Positions 19,443 through 28,871 are shown, numbered from the stretch's first letter. The stretch: DNA of 64,000 nucleotides from Streptomyces sp. NRRL F-6676 (GCF_000725625.1 NZ_JOHS01000029.1:77968-141967); one strand, 5' to 3'. Numbers and translations are program-made. Notes: generated by a model from the letters alone, not told the origin.

Positions 19443-20423
19443 ATGCCAGCAGTGACCGTCGAGAACCCGCTCACCCTTCCGCGGGTGGGCGCACCGGCCG
19501 ACGCGGTGGCCCGCCCCGTGCTCGCCGTGACGACCGCGCCCAGCGGCTTCGAAGGGGAGGGCTTCCCGGTCCGCCGCGCGTTCGCCGGGATCAACTACCG
19601 CCATCTCGACCCGTTCATCATGATGGACCAGATGGGTGAGGTGGACTACGCACCGGGCGAGCCGAAGGGCACGCCCTGGCACCCCCACCGCGGCTTCGAG
19701 ACCGTCACCTACATCATCGACGGCACCTTCGACCACCAGGACAGCCACGGCGGTGGCGGCACCATCACCAACGGCGACACCCAGTGGATGACGGCCGGCT
19801 CCGGCCTCCTGCACATCGAGGCGCCGCCGGAGTCCCTGGTCGTCTCGGGCGGTCTCTTCCACGGCATCCAACTGTGGGTCAACCTCCCGGCCGCCGACAA
19901 GATGATGGCCCCGCGCTACCAGGACATCCGTGGCGGCCAGGTGCGGTTGCTCACCACCCCCGACGGCGGCGCGCTGCTCCGCGTCATCGCCGGTGAGCTG
20001 GACGGGCACGAGGGCCCCGGCGCCACCCACACCCCGATCACCCTCGTCCACGCCACGGTCGCGCCGGGCGCCGAGGTCACCCTGCCCTGGCGGGAGGAGT
20101 TCAACGGACTGGCGTACGTCCTGGCCGGACGCGGCAGCGTCGGCACCGACCGGCGTCCGGTGCACGTCGGGCAGACCGCGGTCTTCGGCGCGGGTTCCGC
20201 GCTGACCGTCCGCGCCGACGAGCGGCAGGACTCGAACACCCCCGACCTGGAGGTCCTGCTCCTCGGCGGCCGTCCGATCCGGGAGCCGATGGCGCACTAC
20301 GGGCCGTTCGTCATGAACACCCGCGAGGAGCTCCAGCAGGCGTTCGAGGACTTCCAGAAGGGCCGCCTGGGCACGGTCCCGGCGGTCCACGGGATGACCG
20401 AGCAGGGCCCGGCCGGGGAGTAG
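19443..20423 (+). CDS. Pirin-family protein
   Basis: Bicupin of 326 residues. The metal site of pirin is visible in the N-terminal cupin: GTPWHPHRGFETVTYI (two His), GDTQWMTAGSGLLHIE (Glu/His end), with FDHQDSHGGGG between. The C-terminal cupin contains GLAYVLAGRGSVG and the tail FVMNTREELQQAFEDFQKGRLG is typical of the family. AAGGAGGT at 19428-19435 fixes the ATG at 19443. Bacterial pirins have been linked to quercetin dioxygenase activity, to control of pyruvate and acyl-CoA metabolism, and to redox response; which applies here is unknown. The gene has its own promoter and operator and a strong terminator. Confidence 0.92.
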   Translation: MPAVTVENPLTLPRVGAPADAVARPVLAVTTAPSGFEGEGFPVRRAFAGINYRHLDPFIMMDQMGEVDYAPGEPKGTPWHPHRGFETVTYIIDGTFDHQDSHGGGGTITNGDTQWMTAGSGLLHIEAPPESLVVSGGLFHGIQLWVNLPAADKMMAPRYQDIRGGQVRLLTTPDGGALLRVIAGELDGHEGPGATHTPITLVHATVAPGAEVTLPWREEFNGLAYVLAGRGSVGTDRRPVHVGQTAVFGAGSALTVRADERQDSNTPDLEVLLLGGRPIREPMAHYGPFVMNTREELQQAFEDFQKGRLGTVPAVHGMTEQGPAGE

Positions 20424-20438
20424 CGGGCACGCGGGAGT

Positions 20439-20477
20439 GAGGGAGGGGGCGGTTCCGGCGGAACCGCCCCCTCCCTC
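20439..20477 (+). terminator. Terminator after the pirin gene
   Basis: Perfect 18-base arms (20439-20456 and 20460-20477) with a GGC loop, 16 bases after the stop codon. Confidence 0.9.
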
Positions 20478-20548
20478 GTGTTTCCCCCCGGTCACCCGGG
20501 CGGGTGTCCGGGCGGGCAGGGCCGTCGGCCGCGTGATCGGCTGGGGGC

Positions 20549-21574
20549 GTGCAGGTGCTCCCGGACTCCGTGCGACGGCTCGCCGCCTGGTGCGTCGTGG
20601 CGCTGCTCGTCGCCGGGGTCGGCTGGGTGGTGGTGGAGCTGTGCGCGGTGTTCCGCCCGGCCGTCGTCCCCGTGCTGCTCGCCCTGCTGGGCGCGGCACT
20701 GCTCGCGCCGCTGCACCGGCGGCTGGTCAAGGTGGGCGTGCACCGGTCGCTGTCCGCCTTCGTGACCTGCGTCGCCGTCGTCGCCGTGGTGGGCGGCGCG
20801 CTCTACATCGTCGTCTCCGCGCTGATCGACAACGGCGCCCAGATCATCGACTCCGTCCGCAAGGCCGCGCAGGACGTCGCCGGGCACTTCGGGTCGTCCG
20901 GGGCCTCCGTGGACTCGCTCGCCGACGAGGCGCGCAAGCTGCTCGGCAGGTTCAGCGGCAGCGCGGTCTCCAGCGTCGTCACCGGGGTCAGCTACGTCGG
21001 CGAGACCATCGCCACGGCCATCCTCGCGCTGCTGCTCGTCTTCTTCTTCCTGCGCGACGCCGACCGCGCCGTACGGGGGCTGCGCGCGCTCTCCCCGTAC
21101 GACAGCGCCGACACCGTGGAGGCGGTGGCACGGCGGGCCTTCGTCGCGGTGGAGGGGTTCATGCGGGGGACCACGATCATCGCGCTGATCGACGCGGCCC
21201 TCATCACCGCCGGGCTCCTCGGACTGCGGGTGCCGGGCGCGGTGGGCCTGGGCGCGCTGGTGTTCGTGGGCGCGTACATCCCGTATCTGGGGGCGTTCCT
21301 CTCCGGCGCGGTGGCGGTGCTCGTGGCCTTCGCCGACCGGGGGTTCGCGGTGGCGGTGTGGGCGCTCGGGGTGATCGTCGCCGTGCAGCTCATCGAGGGG
21401 CATGTGCTCCAGCCGGTGATCCAGAGCCGTACGGTGCGGATGCACCCGGCGGTGGTCCTGGTGGCCCTCGCCGCCGGCGCGTCGGTGGCCGGCATCCTCG
21501 GCATGCTCCTGGCGGTCCCGCTCACGGCAGCGGCGTTCGGCGCGGCACACGAGGTACGGGAGAGACAGGAGTAG
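20549..21574 (+). CDS. AI-2E-family transporter
   Basis: Membrane protein of 341 residues in the AI-2 exporter/PerM family. About seven or eight hydrophobic segments are visible: three near the N-terminus (LAAWCVVALLVAGVGWVVV, VVPVLLALLGAALLAPL, SAFVTCVAVVAVVGGALYIV), an extended soluble part, then FLRDADRAV after a helix, and the conserved C-terminal block GLLGLRVPGAVGLGALVFVG, IPYLGAFLSGAVAVLVAF, and LIEGHVLQPVIQSRTVRMHP. The GTG at 20549 is the best start. Family members export autoinducer 2 or act as sodium/proton exchangers; the substrate here is not known. Confidence 0.88.
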   Translation: MQVLPDSVRRLAAWCVVALLVAGVGWVVVELCAVFRPAVVPVLLALLGAALLAPLHRRLVKVGVHRSLSAFVTCVAVVAVVGGALYIVVSALIDNGAQIIDSVRKAAQDVAGHFGSSGASVDSLADEARKLLGRFSGSAVSSVVTGVSYVGETIATAILALLLVFFFLRDADRAVRGLRALSPYDSADTVEAVARRAFVAVEGFMRGTTIIALIDAALITAGLLGLRVPGAVGLGALVFVGAYIPYLGAFLSGAVAVLVAFADRGFAVAVWALGVIVAVQLIEGHVLQPVIQSRTVRMHPAVVLVALAAGASVAGILGMLLAVPLTAAAFGAAHEVRERQE

Positions 21575-21592
21575 GTACGGCGGTCGGTCCGG

Positions 21593-23728
21593 CTACGCCG
21601 GATCCGGCCGCTCCCGCAACTCGAACCAGATCGTCTTCCCCTCCCCCCGCGGATCGACCCCCCACCCGTCCGCGAGGAACTCCATCAGCACCAGCCCCCG
21701 CCCGGAGGACGCCAGCTCCCCCGGGTCCCGCTTGTGCGGCAGGTCATCGCTCACGTCGGTGACCTCGACGCGCACTGTGCGGCCGTCGGCCCGGCCCCGG
21801 CCGGCGACCTCGGCGACCAGCAGCGCGTCCGCGTCCGTGTGCACGAGCACGTTCGTCAGCATCTCGGAGAGCAGCAGCACCGCCGAGTCGACCTGGTCCG
21901 CCGAGGCCCAGTCGTGCAGCAGCTCGCGCAGCTGCTGCCGGGCCCCGGCGATCCGCTCCGGCTCGGTCTGGGCGACGGCCAGCACCGCCCGCCGCACCGT
22001 CGGCCGCGAGCCGTCCGCGCCGCCCGTGTCGTGGCAGCCGCAGCCCGGGCCCAGCCGGCACAGCAGCAGGACCGCGATGTCGTCCTCGCGCCGGTCGGCC
22101 AGCGGGCCGGTGGCGTGGTGGGAGGAGGGCCCGTGCACGCCCTGCACCAGCGCGTCGGCCAGCTCCTCCATGTCGCCGTCGTGCTCCTCCAGGATGCGGC
22201 GGATGCGCCGCCACCCCGTGTCCAGGTCGTGTCCGCCGGTCTCGATCAGGCCGTCCGTGCAGATCAGCATGGTCTCGCCGGGCTCCAGGACCAGCCGGGT
22301 GGTCGGGTAGTCGGCGTCCGGGTCGATGCCGAGCGGCAGCCCGCCCGAGGTCGGCCGCAGCAGTACCGTGCGGTCGGCCATGCGGATCGCGGGGTCCGGG
22401 TGGCCGGCCCGGGCGATCTCCAGCATCCCGGTCGCCGGGTCCACCTCGACGTACAGACAGGTCGCGAAGCGCAGGTCGGAGCCGTCGTCGCCGTACGTCA
22501 TGCCGTGCAGGAACCGCGAGGCGCGGGTGAGGACGGCGTCGGGGCGGTGGCCCTCGGAGGCGTAGGCGCGCAGTGCGATGCGGAGCTGGCCCATGAGCCC
22601 CGCCGCCCGTACGTCGTGGCCCTGGACGTCGCCCATGACCAGCGCGAACCGGCCCCCGCCGCCGGGCAGCGGGATCATGTCGTACCAGTCGCCGCCGACC
22701 TGGAGCCCGCCGCCGGTCGGCACATAGCGGGCGGCGATCTTCATGCCGGGGATCTGCGGGCCGAGCCGGGGGAGCATCGAGCGCTGAAGCCCCTCCGTCA
22801 GCTCCCGCTCCGACTCGGCGACCTCCGCGCGGGACAGCGCCTGGGCGAGCATCCGGGCCACCGTGGTGAGCACCGAGCGCTCGTCGGGGGTGAAGGTGAC
22901 GGGGTAGGTGAACCCCGCCATCCAGGTGCCCATCGTCCTGCCCGCGACGGTGAGCGGCAGGAACGCCCAGGACTGGCGGTTGAAGTGGGCGGCGAGCGGC
23001 CAGGAGGCGGGGTAGCGGGCCTTGTACTCGGCGGGCGAGGAGAGATAGACGGCGCGGCCGGTGCGCACCACCTCGGTGGCCGGGTAGTCGGTGGCGAGCG
23101 GCATGTCGACGAAGGGGCTCTCGTCGCCCGGGGACTGCCCGTGGTGGCCGACGACGGTGAGGTGGTCGCCCTGCACGCCGAAGACGGCCTGCCCGTCCGG
23201 GGTGAAGCCGGGCATCGACAGCCCCGCCGCCACCCGCAGCACCTCCTGGGTGGAGCGGGCCTCGGCGAGCGCGCGCCCGGCGTCCAGCAGGAACGCCTCG
23301 CGCGAGCGGCGCCAGTCGCCGGTGACGGAGGTGCGCACGACGGCGCCCGGCCCGGGTTCGGTGACCTCCTGCATGGTGCCGACCAGGCGGTACTCGCCGG
23401 TGGCCGGGTCCAGGGAGGGACGGGAGCGGCTGCGGACGACGCGCAGGACCCTGCCGTGCTCGTCCATGACCCTCAGCCGCATCTCGGCGATGGTGCCCTC
23501 GCTGAGGGCGAGCTGGACGACGGCGTCCACCTCGCTCCAGTCCACCGGGTGGAAGCGCGCCCGCATCCCGGCCTCGCCGAGCATGGTCGGCTCCGCGGGC
23601 AGCCCGACCAGCCGCGCGGCCTCGGCGTCCAGGATGACGAGGCGCTCGTCCTCGTCCCAGCGCCACAGCCCGGTGGCGAGGGAGGCCAGGACCTCCCCCA
23701 CGGCGGGCAGGGGCTCACCAGTGCGCAT
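21593..23728 (-). CDS. PAS-GAF-SpoIIE-type protein phosphatase with C-terminal anti-sigma-like ATPase domain
   Basis: Cytoplasmic signalling protein of 711 residues. Domains in order: PAS (about 15-125, with RWDEDERLVILDAEAARLVG), GAF (about 140-300), PP2C-type SpoIIE phosphatase (about 310-550, with LQVGGDWYDMIPLPGG, VMGDVQGHDVRAAGLMGQLR, ICTDGLIETGG and REDDIAVLLLCR carrying the metal-binding Asp residues), then a GHKL-type ATPase domain (about 570-705, with LLSEMLTNVLVHT and SSGRGLVLMEFLADGWG). Such proteins both dephosphorylate anti-anti-sigma factors and may bind or phosphorylate them, so they tune sigma-factor release. No cognate anti-anti-sigma gene is next to it. ATG 23728 has only a weak ribosome site. 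Confidence 0.9.
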   Translation of the reverse strand: MRTGEPLPAVGEVLASLATGLWRWDEDERLVILDAEAARLVGLPAEPTMLGEAGMRARFHPVDWSEVDAVVQLALSEGTIAEMRLRVMDEHGRVLRVVRSRSRPSLDPATGEYRLVGTMQEVTEPGPGAVVRTSVTGDWRRSREAFLLDAGRALAEARSTQEVLRVAAGLSMPGFTPDGQAVFGVQGDHLTVVGHHGQSPGDESPFVDMPLATDYPATEVVRTGRAVYLSSPAEYKARYPASWPLAAHFNRQSWAFLPLTVAGRTMGTWMAGFTYPVTFTPDERSVLTTVARMLAQALSRAEVAESERELTEGLQRSMLPRLGPQIPGMKIAARYVPTGGGLQVGGDWYDMIPLPGGGGRFALVMGDVQGHDVRAAGLMGQLRIALRAYASEGHRPDAVLTRASRFLHGMTYGDDGSDLRFATCLYVEVDPATGMLEIARAGHPDPAIRMADRTVLLRPTSGGLPLGIDPDADYPTTRLVLEPGETMLICTDGLIETGGHDLDTGWRRIRRILEEHDGDMEELADALVQGVHGPSSHHATGPLADRREDDIAVLLLCRLGPGCGCHDTGGADGSRPTVRRAVLAVAQTEPERIAGARQQLRELLHDWASADQVDSAVLLLSEMLTNVLVHTDADALLVAEVAGRGRADGRTVRVEVTDVSDDLPHKRDPGELASSGRGLVLMEFLADGWGVDPRGEGKTIWFELRERPDPA

Positions 23729-23834
23729 TGTCCCACTGTAGGAACGAGTGATCGGACGCTGCCACCGCTGCCGGGCCCGTGCTCCCGCGCGGGAATGGGG
23801 GAGAGCGGGCTTCGGGTGCCCGGTACGCTGGGGG

Positions 23835-23850
23835 TGTTTCACGTGAAACA
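23835..23850. other. parS chromosome-partitioning site
   Basis: TGTTTCACGTGAAACA, a perfect 16-base palindrome that contains the 14-base Streptomyces parS sequence. ParB binds such sites, which cluster around oriC. It lies between the SpoIIE-type gene and aspS. Confidence 0.95.
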
Positions 23851-23929
23851 TGCACCGTGCGCCCACGGCGAAGACCGAGGGGCAGGGACGCGTCACAGAC
23901 CCCGATCCGCGAAGGCTGGATGAACGACG

Positions 23930-25693
23930 ATGCATCGGTACAGGTCCCACACCTGCGGCGAGCTCCGCGCCTCTGACGTCGGCTCCGACGTCCGGCTGAG
24001 TGGCTGGCTGCACAATCGGCGCGACCTGGGCGGCATCCTCTTCATCGATCTGCGCGATCACTACGGCATCACCCAGCTGGTGGCCCGCCCCGGCACCCCC
24101 GCCTACGAGACCCTGGACAAGCTGTCCAAGGAGTCCACCGTCCGGGTCGACGGCAAGGTCGTCTCGCGCGGCACCGAGAACGTCAACACCGACCTGCCGA
24201 CCGGCGAGGTCGAGGTCGAGGTGGGCGAGGTCGAGCTGCTCGGCGCCGCCGCCCCGCTGCCGTTCACGATCAACACCGAGGACGGGGTCAACGAGGAGCG
24301 GCGTCTGGAGTACCGCTTCCTCGACCTGCGGCGCGAGCGCATGCACCGCAACATCCTGCTGCGCACGTCGGTCATCTCCGCCATCCGGCACAAGATGGCC
24401 GCGATGAACTTCAACGAGATGGCGACGCCGATCCTCACCGCCACCTCCCCCGAGGGCGCCCGCGACTTCGTCGTGCCCTCCCGCCTCAACCCGGGCAAGT
24501 TCTACGCCCTGCCCCAGGCGCCGCAGCAGTTCAAGCAGCTGCTGATGATCTCCGGCTTCGACCGCTACTTCCAGATCGCGCCCTGCTTCCGCGACGAGGA
24601 CGCCCGCGCGGACCGTTCGCCGGGCGAGTTCTACCAGCTCGACGTGGAGATGAGCTTCGTCGAGCAGGAGGACGTCTTCCAGCCCATCGAGAAGCTGATG
24701 ACGGACCTCTTCGAGGAGTTCGGCGGCGGCCGGCACGTCACCTCGCCGTTCCCGCGCATCCCGTTCCGCGAGGCGATGGCGAAGTACGGCTCGGACAAGC
24801 CGGACCTGCGGGCCAAGCTGGAGCTGGTCGACCTCACCGACGTCTTCGCGGGCTCGGAGTTCAAGGCGTTCGCCGGCAAGCACGTGCGCGCGCTGCCCGT
24901 GCCGGACGTCGCCGCCCAGCCCCGCAGGTTCTTCGACCAGCTCGGCGAGTACGCGGTCGAGCAGGGCGCGAAGGGCCTGGCCTGGGTGCGCGTCGCCGAG
25001 GACGGCTCGCTGACCGGCCCGATCGCCAAGTTCCTCACCGAGGAGAACGTCGCCGAGCTGACCAAGCGGCTGTCGCTGGCCGCCGGACACGCGGTGTTCT
25101 TCGGCGCGGGCGAGTACGACGAGGTCTCCAAGATCATGGGCGCGGTGCGGGTCGAGGCCGCCAAGCGCGCCGGGCAGTTCGAGGAGAACGTCTTCCGGTT
25201 CTGCTGGATCGTCGACTTCCCGATGTACGAGAAGGACGAGGAGACCGGGAAGATCGACTTCTCGCACAACCCGTTCTCGATGCCGCAGGGCGGCATGGAC
25301 GCCCTGGAGAACCAGGACCCGCTGGACATCCTCGCCTGGCAGTACGACATCGTCTGCAACGGCGTCGAGCTGTCCTCCGGCGCGATCCGGAACCACGAGC
25401 CGGACATCATGCTCAAGGCGTTCGAGATCGCCGGCTACGACCACGAGACGGTGGAGCGCGAGTTCGCGGGGATGCTGCGCGCGCTGCGCTTCGGCGCCCC
25501 GCCGCACGGTGGCATCGCCCCGGGCGTGGACCGCATCGTCATGCTGCTCGCCGACGAGCCGAACATCCGCGAGACCATCGCCTTCCCGCTCAACGGCAAC
25601 GCCCAGGACCTGATGATGGGCGCGCCGACGGAGCTGGAGGAGGCCCGGCTGCGGGAACTGCATCTGACGGTGCGCAAGCCGCAGCCCAAGTAA
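23930..25693 (+). CDS. aspS: Aspartyl-tRNA synthetase
   Basis: Class II aminoacyl-tRNA synthetase of 587 residues, bacterial type. It has an N-terminal OB-fold anticodon-binding domain (about 1-110, with [20 protein letters not shown]), the catalytic core (motif 1 near [11 protein letters not shown], motif 2 [14 protein letters not shown], motif 3 [13 protein letters not shown]), and the GAD insertion (about 290-420) seen in bacterial AspRS. The ATG at 23930 gives [13 protein letters not shown]. The flanking order (parS upstream, accessory genes downstream, metG further on) fits the Streptomyces core chromosome. RRDLGG after the OB-fold motif carries Leu where non-discriminating enzymes tend to carry His; this is only a hint about tRNA specificity. 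Confidence 0.97.
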   Translation: MHRYRSHTCGELRASDVGSDVRLSGWLHNRRDLGGILFIDLRDHYGITQLVARPGTPAYETLDKLSKESTVRVDGKVVSRGTENVNTDLPTGEVEVEVGEVELLGAAAPLPFTINTEDGVNEERRLEYRFLDLRRERMHRNILLRTSVISAIRHKMAAMNFNEMATPILTATSPEGARDFVVPSRLNPGKFYALPQAPQQFKQLLMISGFDRYFQIAPCFRDEDARADRSPGEFYQLDVEMSFVEQEDVFQPIEKLMTDLFEEFGGGRHVTSPFPRIPFREAMAKYGSDKPDLRAKLELVDLTDVFAGSEFKAFAGKHVRALPVPDVAAQPRRFFDQLGEYAVEQGAKGLAWVRVAEDGSLTGPIAKFLTEENVAELTKRLSLAAGHAVFFGAGEYDEVSKIMGAVRVEAAKRAGQFEENVFRFCWIVDFPMYEKDEETGKIDFSHNPFSMPQGGMDALENQDPLDILAWQYDIVCNGVELSSGAIRNHEPDIMLKAFEIAGYDHETVEREFAGMLRALRFGAPPHGGIAPGVDRIVMLLADEPNIRETIAFPLNGNAQDLMMGAPTELEEARLRELHLTVRKPQPK

Positions 25694-25731
25694 TTCCGCG
25701 GCGTGCTGCGGTAACGCGCAATTCCGCTTTT

Positions 25732-25797
25732 CCTCCGCGCGGGAAACCGCGCGGAGGCGCACGCGGCGAAGGGGCGGTCCGGCCGGACCGCCCCTTC
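25732..25797. terminator. Double terminator after aspS
   Basis: Two hairpins in a row: 11-base arms at 25732-25742 and 25747-25757 closed by a GAAA loop, then a 30-base palindrome at 25768-25797 with 15-base arms and no loop as written. They serve the convergent aspS and secreted-peptide genes. Confidence 0.85.
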
Positions 25798-25828
25798 TTC
25801 ATGCCCGTTCCGTTTCCCTGCCGCGGCG

Positions 25829-26185
25829 TCAGAAGCCGCAGTACACCCCGCTGCCGTAGTCGCTCAGCAGGTCGTCGCGGACCCAGCCGTACACACCCGT
25901 GCTGTCGTTGCGCAGGTACGTCCAGGTGTAGTCGCCCGCGATGGTGAAGCAGTGGTAGTCCAGCCGCTGCGTGTTGTAGGCGATCCCGTTGATCGCACAA
26001 CCGGTGCTGGAGCCGCTGCGCTCGTTGGCCCCGTCGGCCGTCTTGTTCCAGGCACTGCCGTCCTTGTCGGAGACCGTCTTGCCGCAGGACGCGGCGGCCG
26101 ATGCCGGCGTGGTGGCCAGAGCGATCGGCAGGCTCGCGGCCACGGCCACGAGGGTCGGCAGAACGACTGCGAATCGACGCTTCAT
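25829..26185 (-). CDS. Small secreted protein, cysteine-containing
   Basis: Secreted protein of 118 residues with a clear signal peptide (MKRRF, hydrophobic stretch VVLPTLVAVAASLPIALA, cleavage near TPASA). The mature part of about 88 residues has four cysteines (in SCGKTV, GCAING, YHCFTI and VYCGF) and several Trp/Tyr residues (TWTYLRND, GVYGWVRDDLL). This is like the SH3-type fold of small actinobacterial secreted proteins. GGGGGA precedes the ATG. The leader contains a purine-rich 12-base repeat on the message strand. No function can be assigned; it could be a cell-wall or extracellular signalling protein. Confidence 0.75.
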   Translation of the reverse strand: MKRRFAVVLPTLVAVAASLPIALATTPASAAASCGKTVSDKDGSAWNKTADGANERSGSSTGCAINGIAYNTQRLDYHCFTIAGDYTWTYLRNDSTGVYGWVRDDLLSDYGSGVYCGF

Positions 26186-26202
26186 TGTTCCCCCATCGTC
26201 GT

Positions 26203-26238
26203 TTTTCTTCTGTCGTTTCCTCTGTTGTTTCTTCTGTC
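26203..26238 (-). repeat. Three 12-base repeats in the leader of the secreted-protein gene
   Basis: Units at 26203-26214, 26215-26226 and 26227-26238; on the message strand each reads ACAGAnGAAAnn, purine-only apart from a few C. The array begins 18 bases before the start codon, next to the ribosome-binding site, so it is in the untranslated leader or promoter. Confidence 0.8.
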
Positions 26239-26424
26239 CTTGTTGCAGCCGTTACGATTCGACACCGAACGTGCTGAAGAAATGATTCCGGCACGGGATG
26301 TCTGTTTCTTGCCGTTGCGTGTCCGGAAATATGAGCCTCCCCGCCTACCTGGATTCACGGATTCCGGAATTCCCCTTCTGGTACGTTGTGGAATCCCCGT
26401 GGAATGGCCGTCGAAGGAGTCGCG

Positions 26425-27159
26425 TTGCCCGCTCGCATACTCGTCGCCGAGGACGACGTGAAACAGGCGCAACTGATCCGCATCTACCTGGAGCGGGAGG
26501 GCCACGACGTACAGGTCGTGGCCGACGGACGCTCCGCGATCGACCGCGCCCGCGCCTCCCGGCCCGACCTGCTCGTCCTCGACGTGATGATGCCGCACGT
26601 CGACGGGCTCGATGTCTGCCGCGTCCTGCGCGCGGAGTCCCGGGTGCCGATCCTGCTGCTGACCGCGCGCAGCACCGAGGAGGATCTGCTCCTCGGCCTC
26701 GACCTGGGCGCCGACGACTATCTGACCAAGCCGTACAGCCCCCGCGAACTCACCGCCCGGGTACGGGCGCTGCTGCGCCGGGCGCGGCCCGCGGAGGGGG
26801 AGCGGCCACCGGTCCTCACCGTGGGCGACCTGGTGATCGACACCGCCCGCTTCGAGGTGACGGCGGCGGGCGCGCCGGTGCCGCTCACCGGCAAGGAGTT
26901 CGCGATCCTGGCCCTCCTCGCGGCCGAGCCGGGCCGCGTCTTCACCCGCGCCCAGATCATCGACCGCGTCTTCGGCTTCGACCAGCAGGTACTGGAGCGC
27001 ACGGTCGACGCCCATGTGCGGAACCTGCGCCGCAAGCTGGACGAGGGCGGCGGGAGCGGGGGCGCCCGGCACGTCGAGACGGTGTACGGGCGCGGCTACC
27101 GGCTGACCCCGGAACCGGCGGCGGGGCCCGGGCCCCGTACCGCCGGGGAGGCACCGTGA
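26425..27159 (+). CDS. OmpR-family response regulator
   Basis: Two-component response regulator of 244 residues. Receiver domain about 1-115 (acidic pocket VAEDD, phosphorylated Asp in LLVLDVMMPHVDG, Thr/Ser in LLLTARS, Lys in LTKPYSP), then a winged-helix DNA-binding domain about 130-228 (GKEFAILALLAAEPGRVF, VDAHVRNLRRKLDEG, VETVYGRGYRL). I use the TTG at 26425 because AAGGAG lies at 26414-26419; an ATG at 26404 would add seven residues. The stop overlaps the sensor-kinase start (GTGA). It likely controls the efflux operon encoded convergently at 28918-32777, whose promoter carries three 11-base direct repeats. Confidence 0.9.
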   Translation: MPARILVAEDDVKQAQLIRIYLEREGHDVQVVADGRSAIDRARASRPDLLVLDVMMPHVDGLDVCRVLRAESRVPILLLTARSTEEDLLLGLDLGADDYLTKPYSPRELTARVRALLRRARPAEGERPPVLTVGDLVIDTARFEVTAAGAPVPLTGKEFAILALLAAEPGRVFTRAQIIDRVFGFDQQVLERTVDAHVRNLRRKLDEGGGSGGARHVETVYGRGYRLTPEPAAGPGPRTAGEAP

Positions 27160-28790
27160 GCTTCCGGCTGCGCGTGCTCGCGCTGCTGGCGCTGATCGCG
27201 CTCACCGCCACCGGGGCGACCGCCTGGCTGACGCTGCGCCAGGCCACCAGCCAGGTCAAGGAGTCGGTGGCGGCCGGCCGGCAGGACGTCAGCCGGATCA
27301 CCGAGGCGCTCCGGAGTTACGGATTCACGCACGGGACCTGGGACGGCGTCTCCCCCACCGTGCGCACGCTGGCCAAGGACACCGGGCAGCGCATCCGCGT
27401 CGTCACCGACAACGACGTGCTCCTCGCCGACTCCGACGCCCTCACCGGCCGCACCCCGCGCGAGCCCGGCGGGCAGCCGCCGGTCGTCGTCGACCCCCGG
27501 CCCCGGCTGCGGATACCCGCCGGACCGGTGCGGCGCGCCTCGGTCAAACGGACGGTGACCGCGCTCGCCGAGTACCGCTCCGCCGTCGCCTACGCCGCCT
27601 GCCTCACCCGGGCCGGCGCCACCGTCACCGCCCGCCCCGACGCCCTCGGCCTCCCCCGGATCACCGCCGACCGGCCCCCGGCCAGCTGCGCCGCCCCGGA
27701 CCCCGGCGCCGACCCGCACGCCGGCCAGGACCACGAGGCCCTGACCCCCTGCGCCGACGAGTCCACGGACAAACGGTTCACCGACTGTCTGCGCCGCGTC
27801 TTCACCGAGCGGACGGCCACGCTCGCCCCGCCCCGCCTCCAGGTCGCCCTCGGCTTCCGCGGCGAGGCGCCCGCCGGGCTCGCCGCCGCGCCCACCGTGG
27901 CCGTCGCCGCGGGCGTCGCCCTCGTCGCCGTCCTCGGCGCGCTGCTGCTCAGCCGGGCCGTACTGCGCCCGGTGCGCGCCCTGACCTCGGCCGCCCGGGG
28001 GCTCGGCGAGGGCGAACTCGCGCGCCGGGTGCCCGTCTCCGGGCGGGACGAGATCGCCGAGCTCGGCCGGGCCTTCAACCGCATGGCCGAGTCCCTGCAA
28101 TCCGCCGAGGAACGCCAACGGCGGCTCACCGGCGACATCGCCCACGAACTGCGCACCCCGCTGGCCAATCTGCGCGGCTATCTGGAGGCGCTGCGCGACG
28201 GCGTCGTCGACGCCTCGCCCGAACTGCTCGACTCCCTGCACGAGGAGGCGCTGCTCCAGCAGCGCATCGTCGACGACCTCCAGGACCTGGCGCTGGCCGA
28301 GGCGGGCGCGCTCACCTACCACCGCGCCGACGTCGGCCTCGGCGACCTCCTGGAGGCGGCCCGCACCGCGCACGCCGCGCAGGCGGAGGCCGCGGGGGTG
28401 ACGCTGCGGACGCGGGTGCCGTATCCGGTGCACGTCCACGCCGACGCCGACCGGCTGCGGCAGGTCGTCGGCAACCTCGTCGGCAACGCCCTGCGGGCGA
28501 CCCCGGCCGGGGGCACGGTGACGCTCTCCGCCGAGCGGCGGGACGGGACGGCGGTGCTGCGGGTGACGGACACGGGCAAGGGCATCCCCGCGGAGCAGCT
28601 TCCCCATCTGTTCGACCGGTTCTGGCGTGCGGACGCGGCACGGGGGCGGGCGACGGGGGGCAGCGGGTTGGGCCTGTCCATCGCCCGGCAGATCGTGGGG
28701 GACCACGGGGGGAGGGTGGAGGTGGAGAGCGAGGTGGGCACGGGGACGACGTTCACGGTGACGCTGGCCGCGGCGGACAGTGCCTTGTAA
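27156..28790 (+). CDS. Two-component sensor histidine kinase
   Basis: Membrane sensor kinase of 544 residues. Order: first membrane segment (8-28), a large external part (about 30-245) with four Cys residues (AACLTRA, ASCAAPD, TPCADES, TDCLRR), a second membrane segment (VAVAAGVALVAVLGALLLS), HAMP (VLRPVRALTSAARGLGEGE), HisKA with the phosphorylated His in DIAHELRTPLANLRG, and HATPase with N, D and G boxes (GNLVGNALRAT, DTGKGI, GSGLGLSIA). The external part is Cys-paired and might sense oxidation, cell-envelope stress or a ligand. The GTG start at 27156 overlaps the response-regulator stop. Confidence 0.9.
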   Translation: MSFRLRVLALLALIALTATGATAWLTLRQATSQVKESVAAGRQDVSRITEALRSYGFTHGTWDGVSPTVRTLAKDTGQRIRVVTDNDVLLADSDALTGRTPREPGGQPPVVVDPRPRLRIPAGPVRRASVKRTVTALAEYRSAVAYAACLTRAGATVTARPDALGLPRITADRPPASCAAPDPGADPHAGQDHEALTPCADESTDKRFTDCLRRVFTERTATLAPPRLQVALGFRGEAPAGLAAAPTVAVAAGVALVAVLGALLLSRAVLRPVRALTSAARGLGEGELARRVPVSGRDEIAELGRAFNRMAESLQSAEERQRRLTGDIAHELRTPLANLRGYLEALRDGVVDASPELLDSLHEEALLQQRIVDDLQDLALAEAGALTYHRADVGLGDLLEAARTAHAAQAEAAGVTLRTRVPYPVHVHADADRLRQVVGNLVGNALRATPAGGTVTLSAERRDGTAVLRVTDTGKGIPAEQLPHLFDRFWRADAARGRATGGSGLGLSIARQIVGDHGGRVEVESEVGTGTTFTVTLAAADSAL

Positions 28791-28871
28791 CTGTGGGCTG
28801 CGGGCGCGCCCTTAAGGGGCGCGGGGAACTGCGCGAACAACCACGACGCACCCGCACCCGCGCACGCACAG
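28791..28871. repeat. Dispersed Streptomyces intergenic repeat with hairpin
   Basis: The sequence around CCCTTAAGGGGCGCGGGGAA, followed by AACTGCGCGA and a run rich in CACCCGCACCCGCG, resembles an intergenic repeat found many times in Streptomyces genomes. Its first part folds as a hairpin around TTAA and probably ends transcription of the two-component genes. Confidence 0.6.

Noticed and set aside
21734..23923. 729-codon plus-strand frame over the SpoIIE-type gene
   Set aside because: Antisense shadow of a multi-domain phosphatase; no recognisable protein features.
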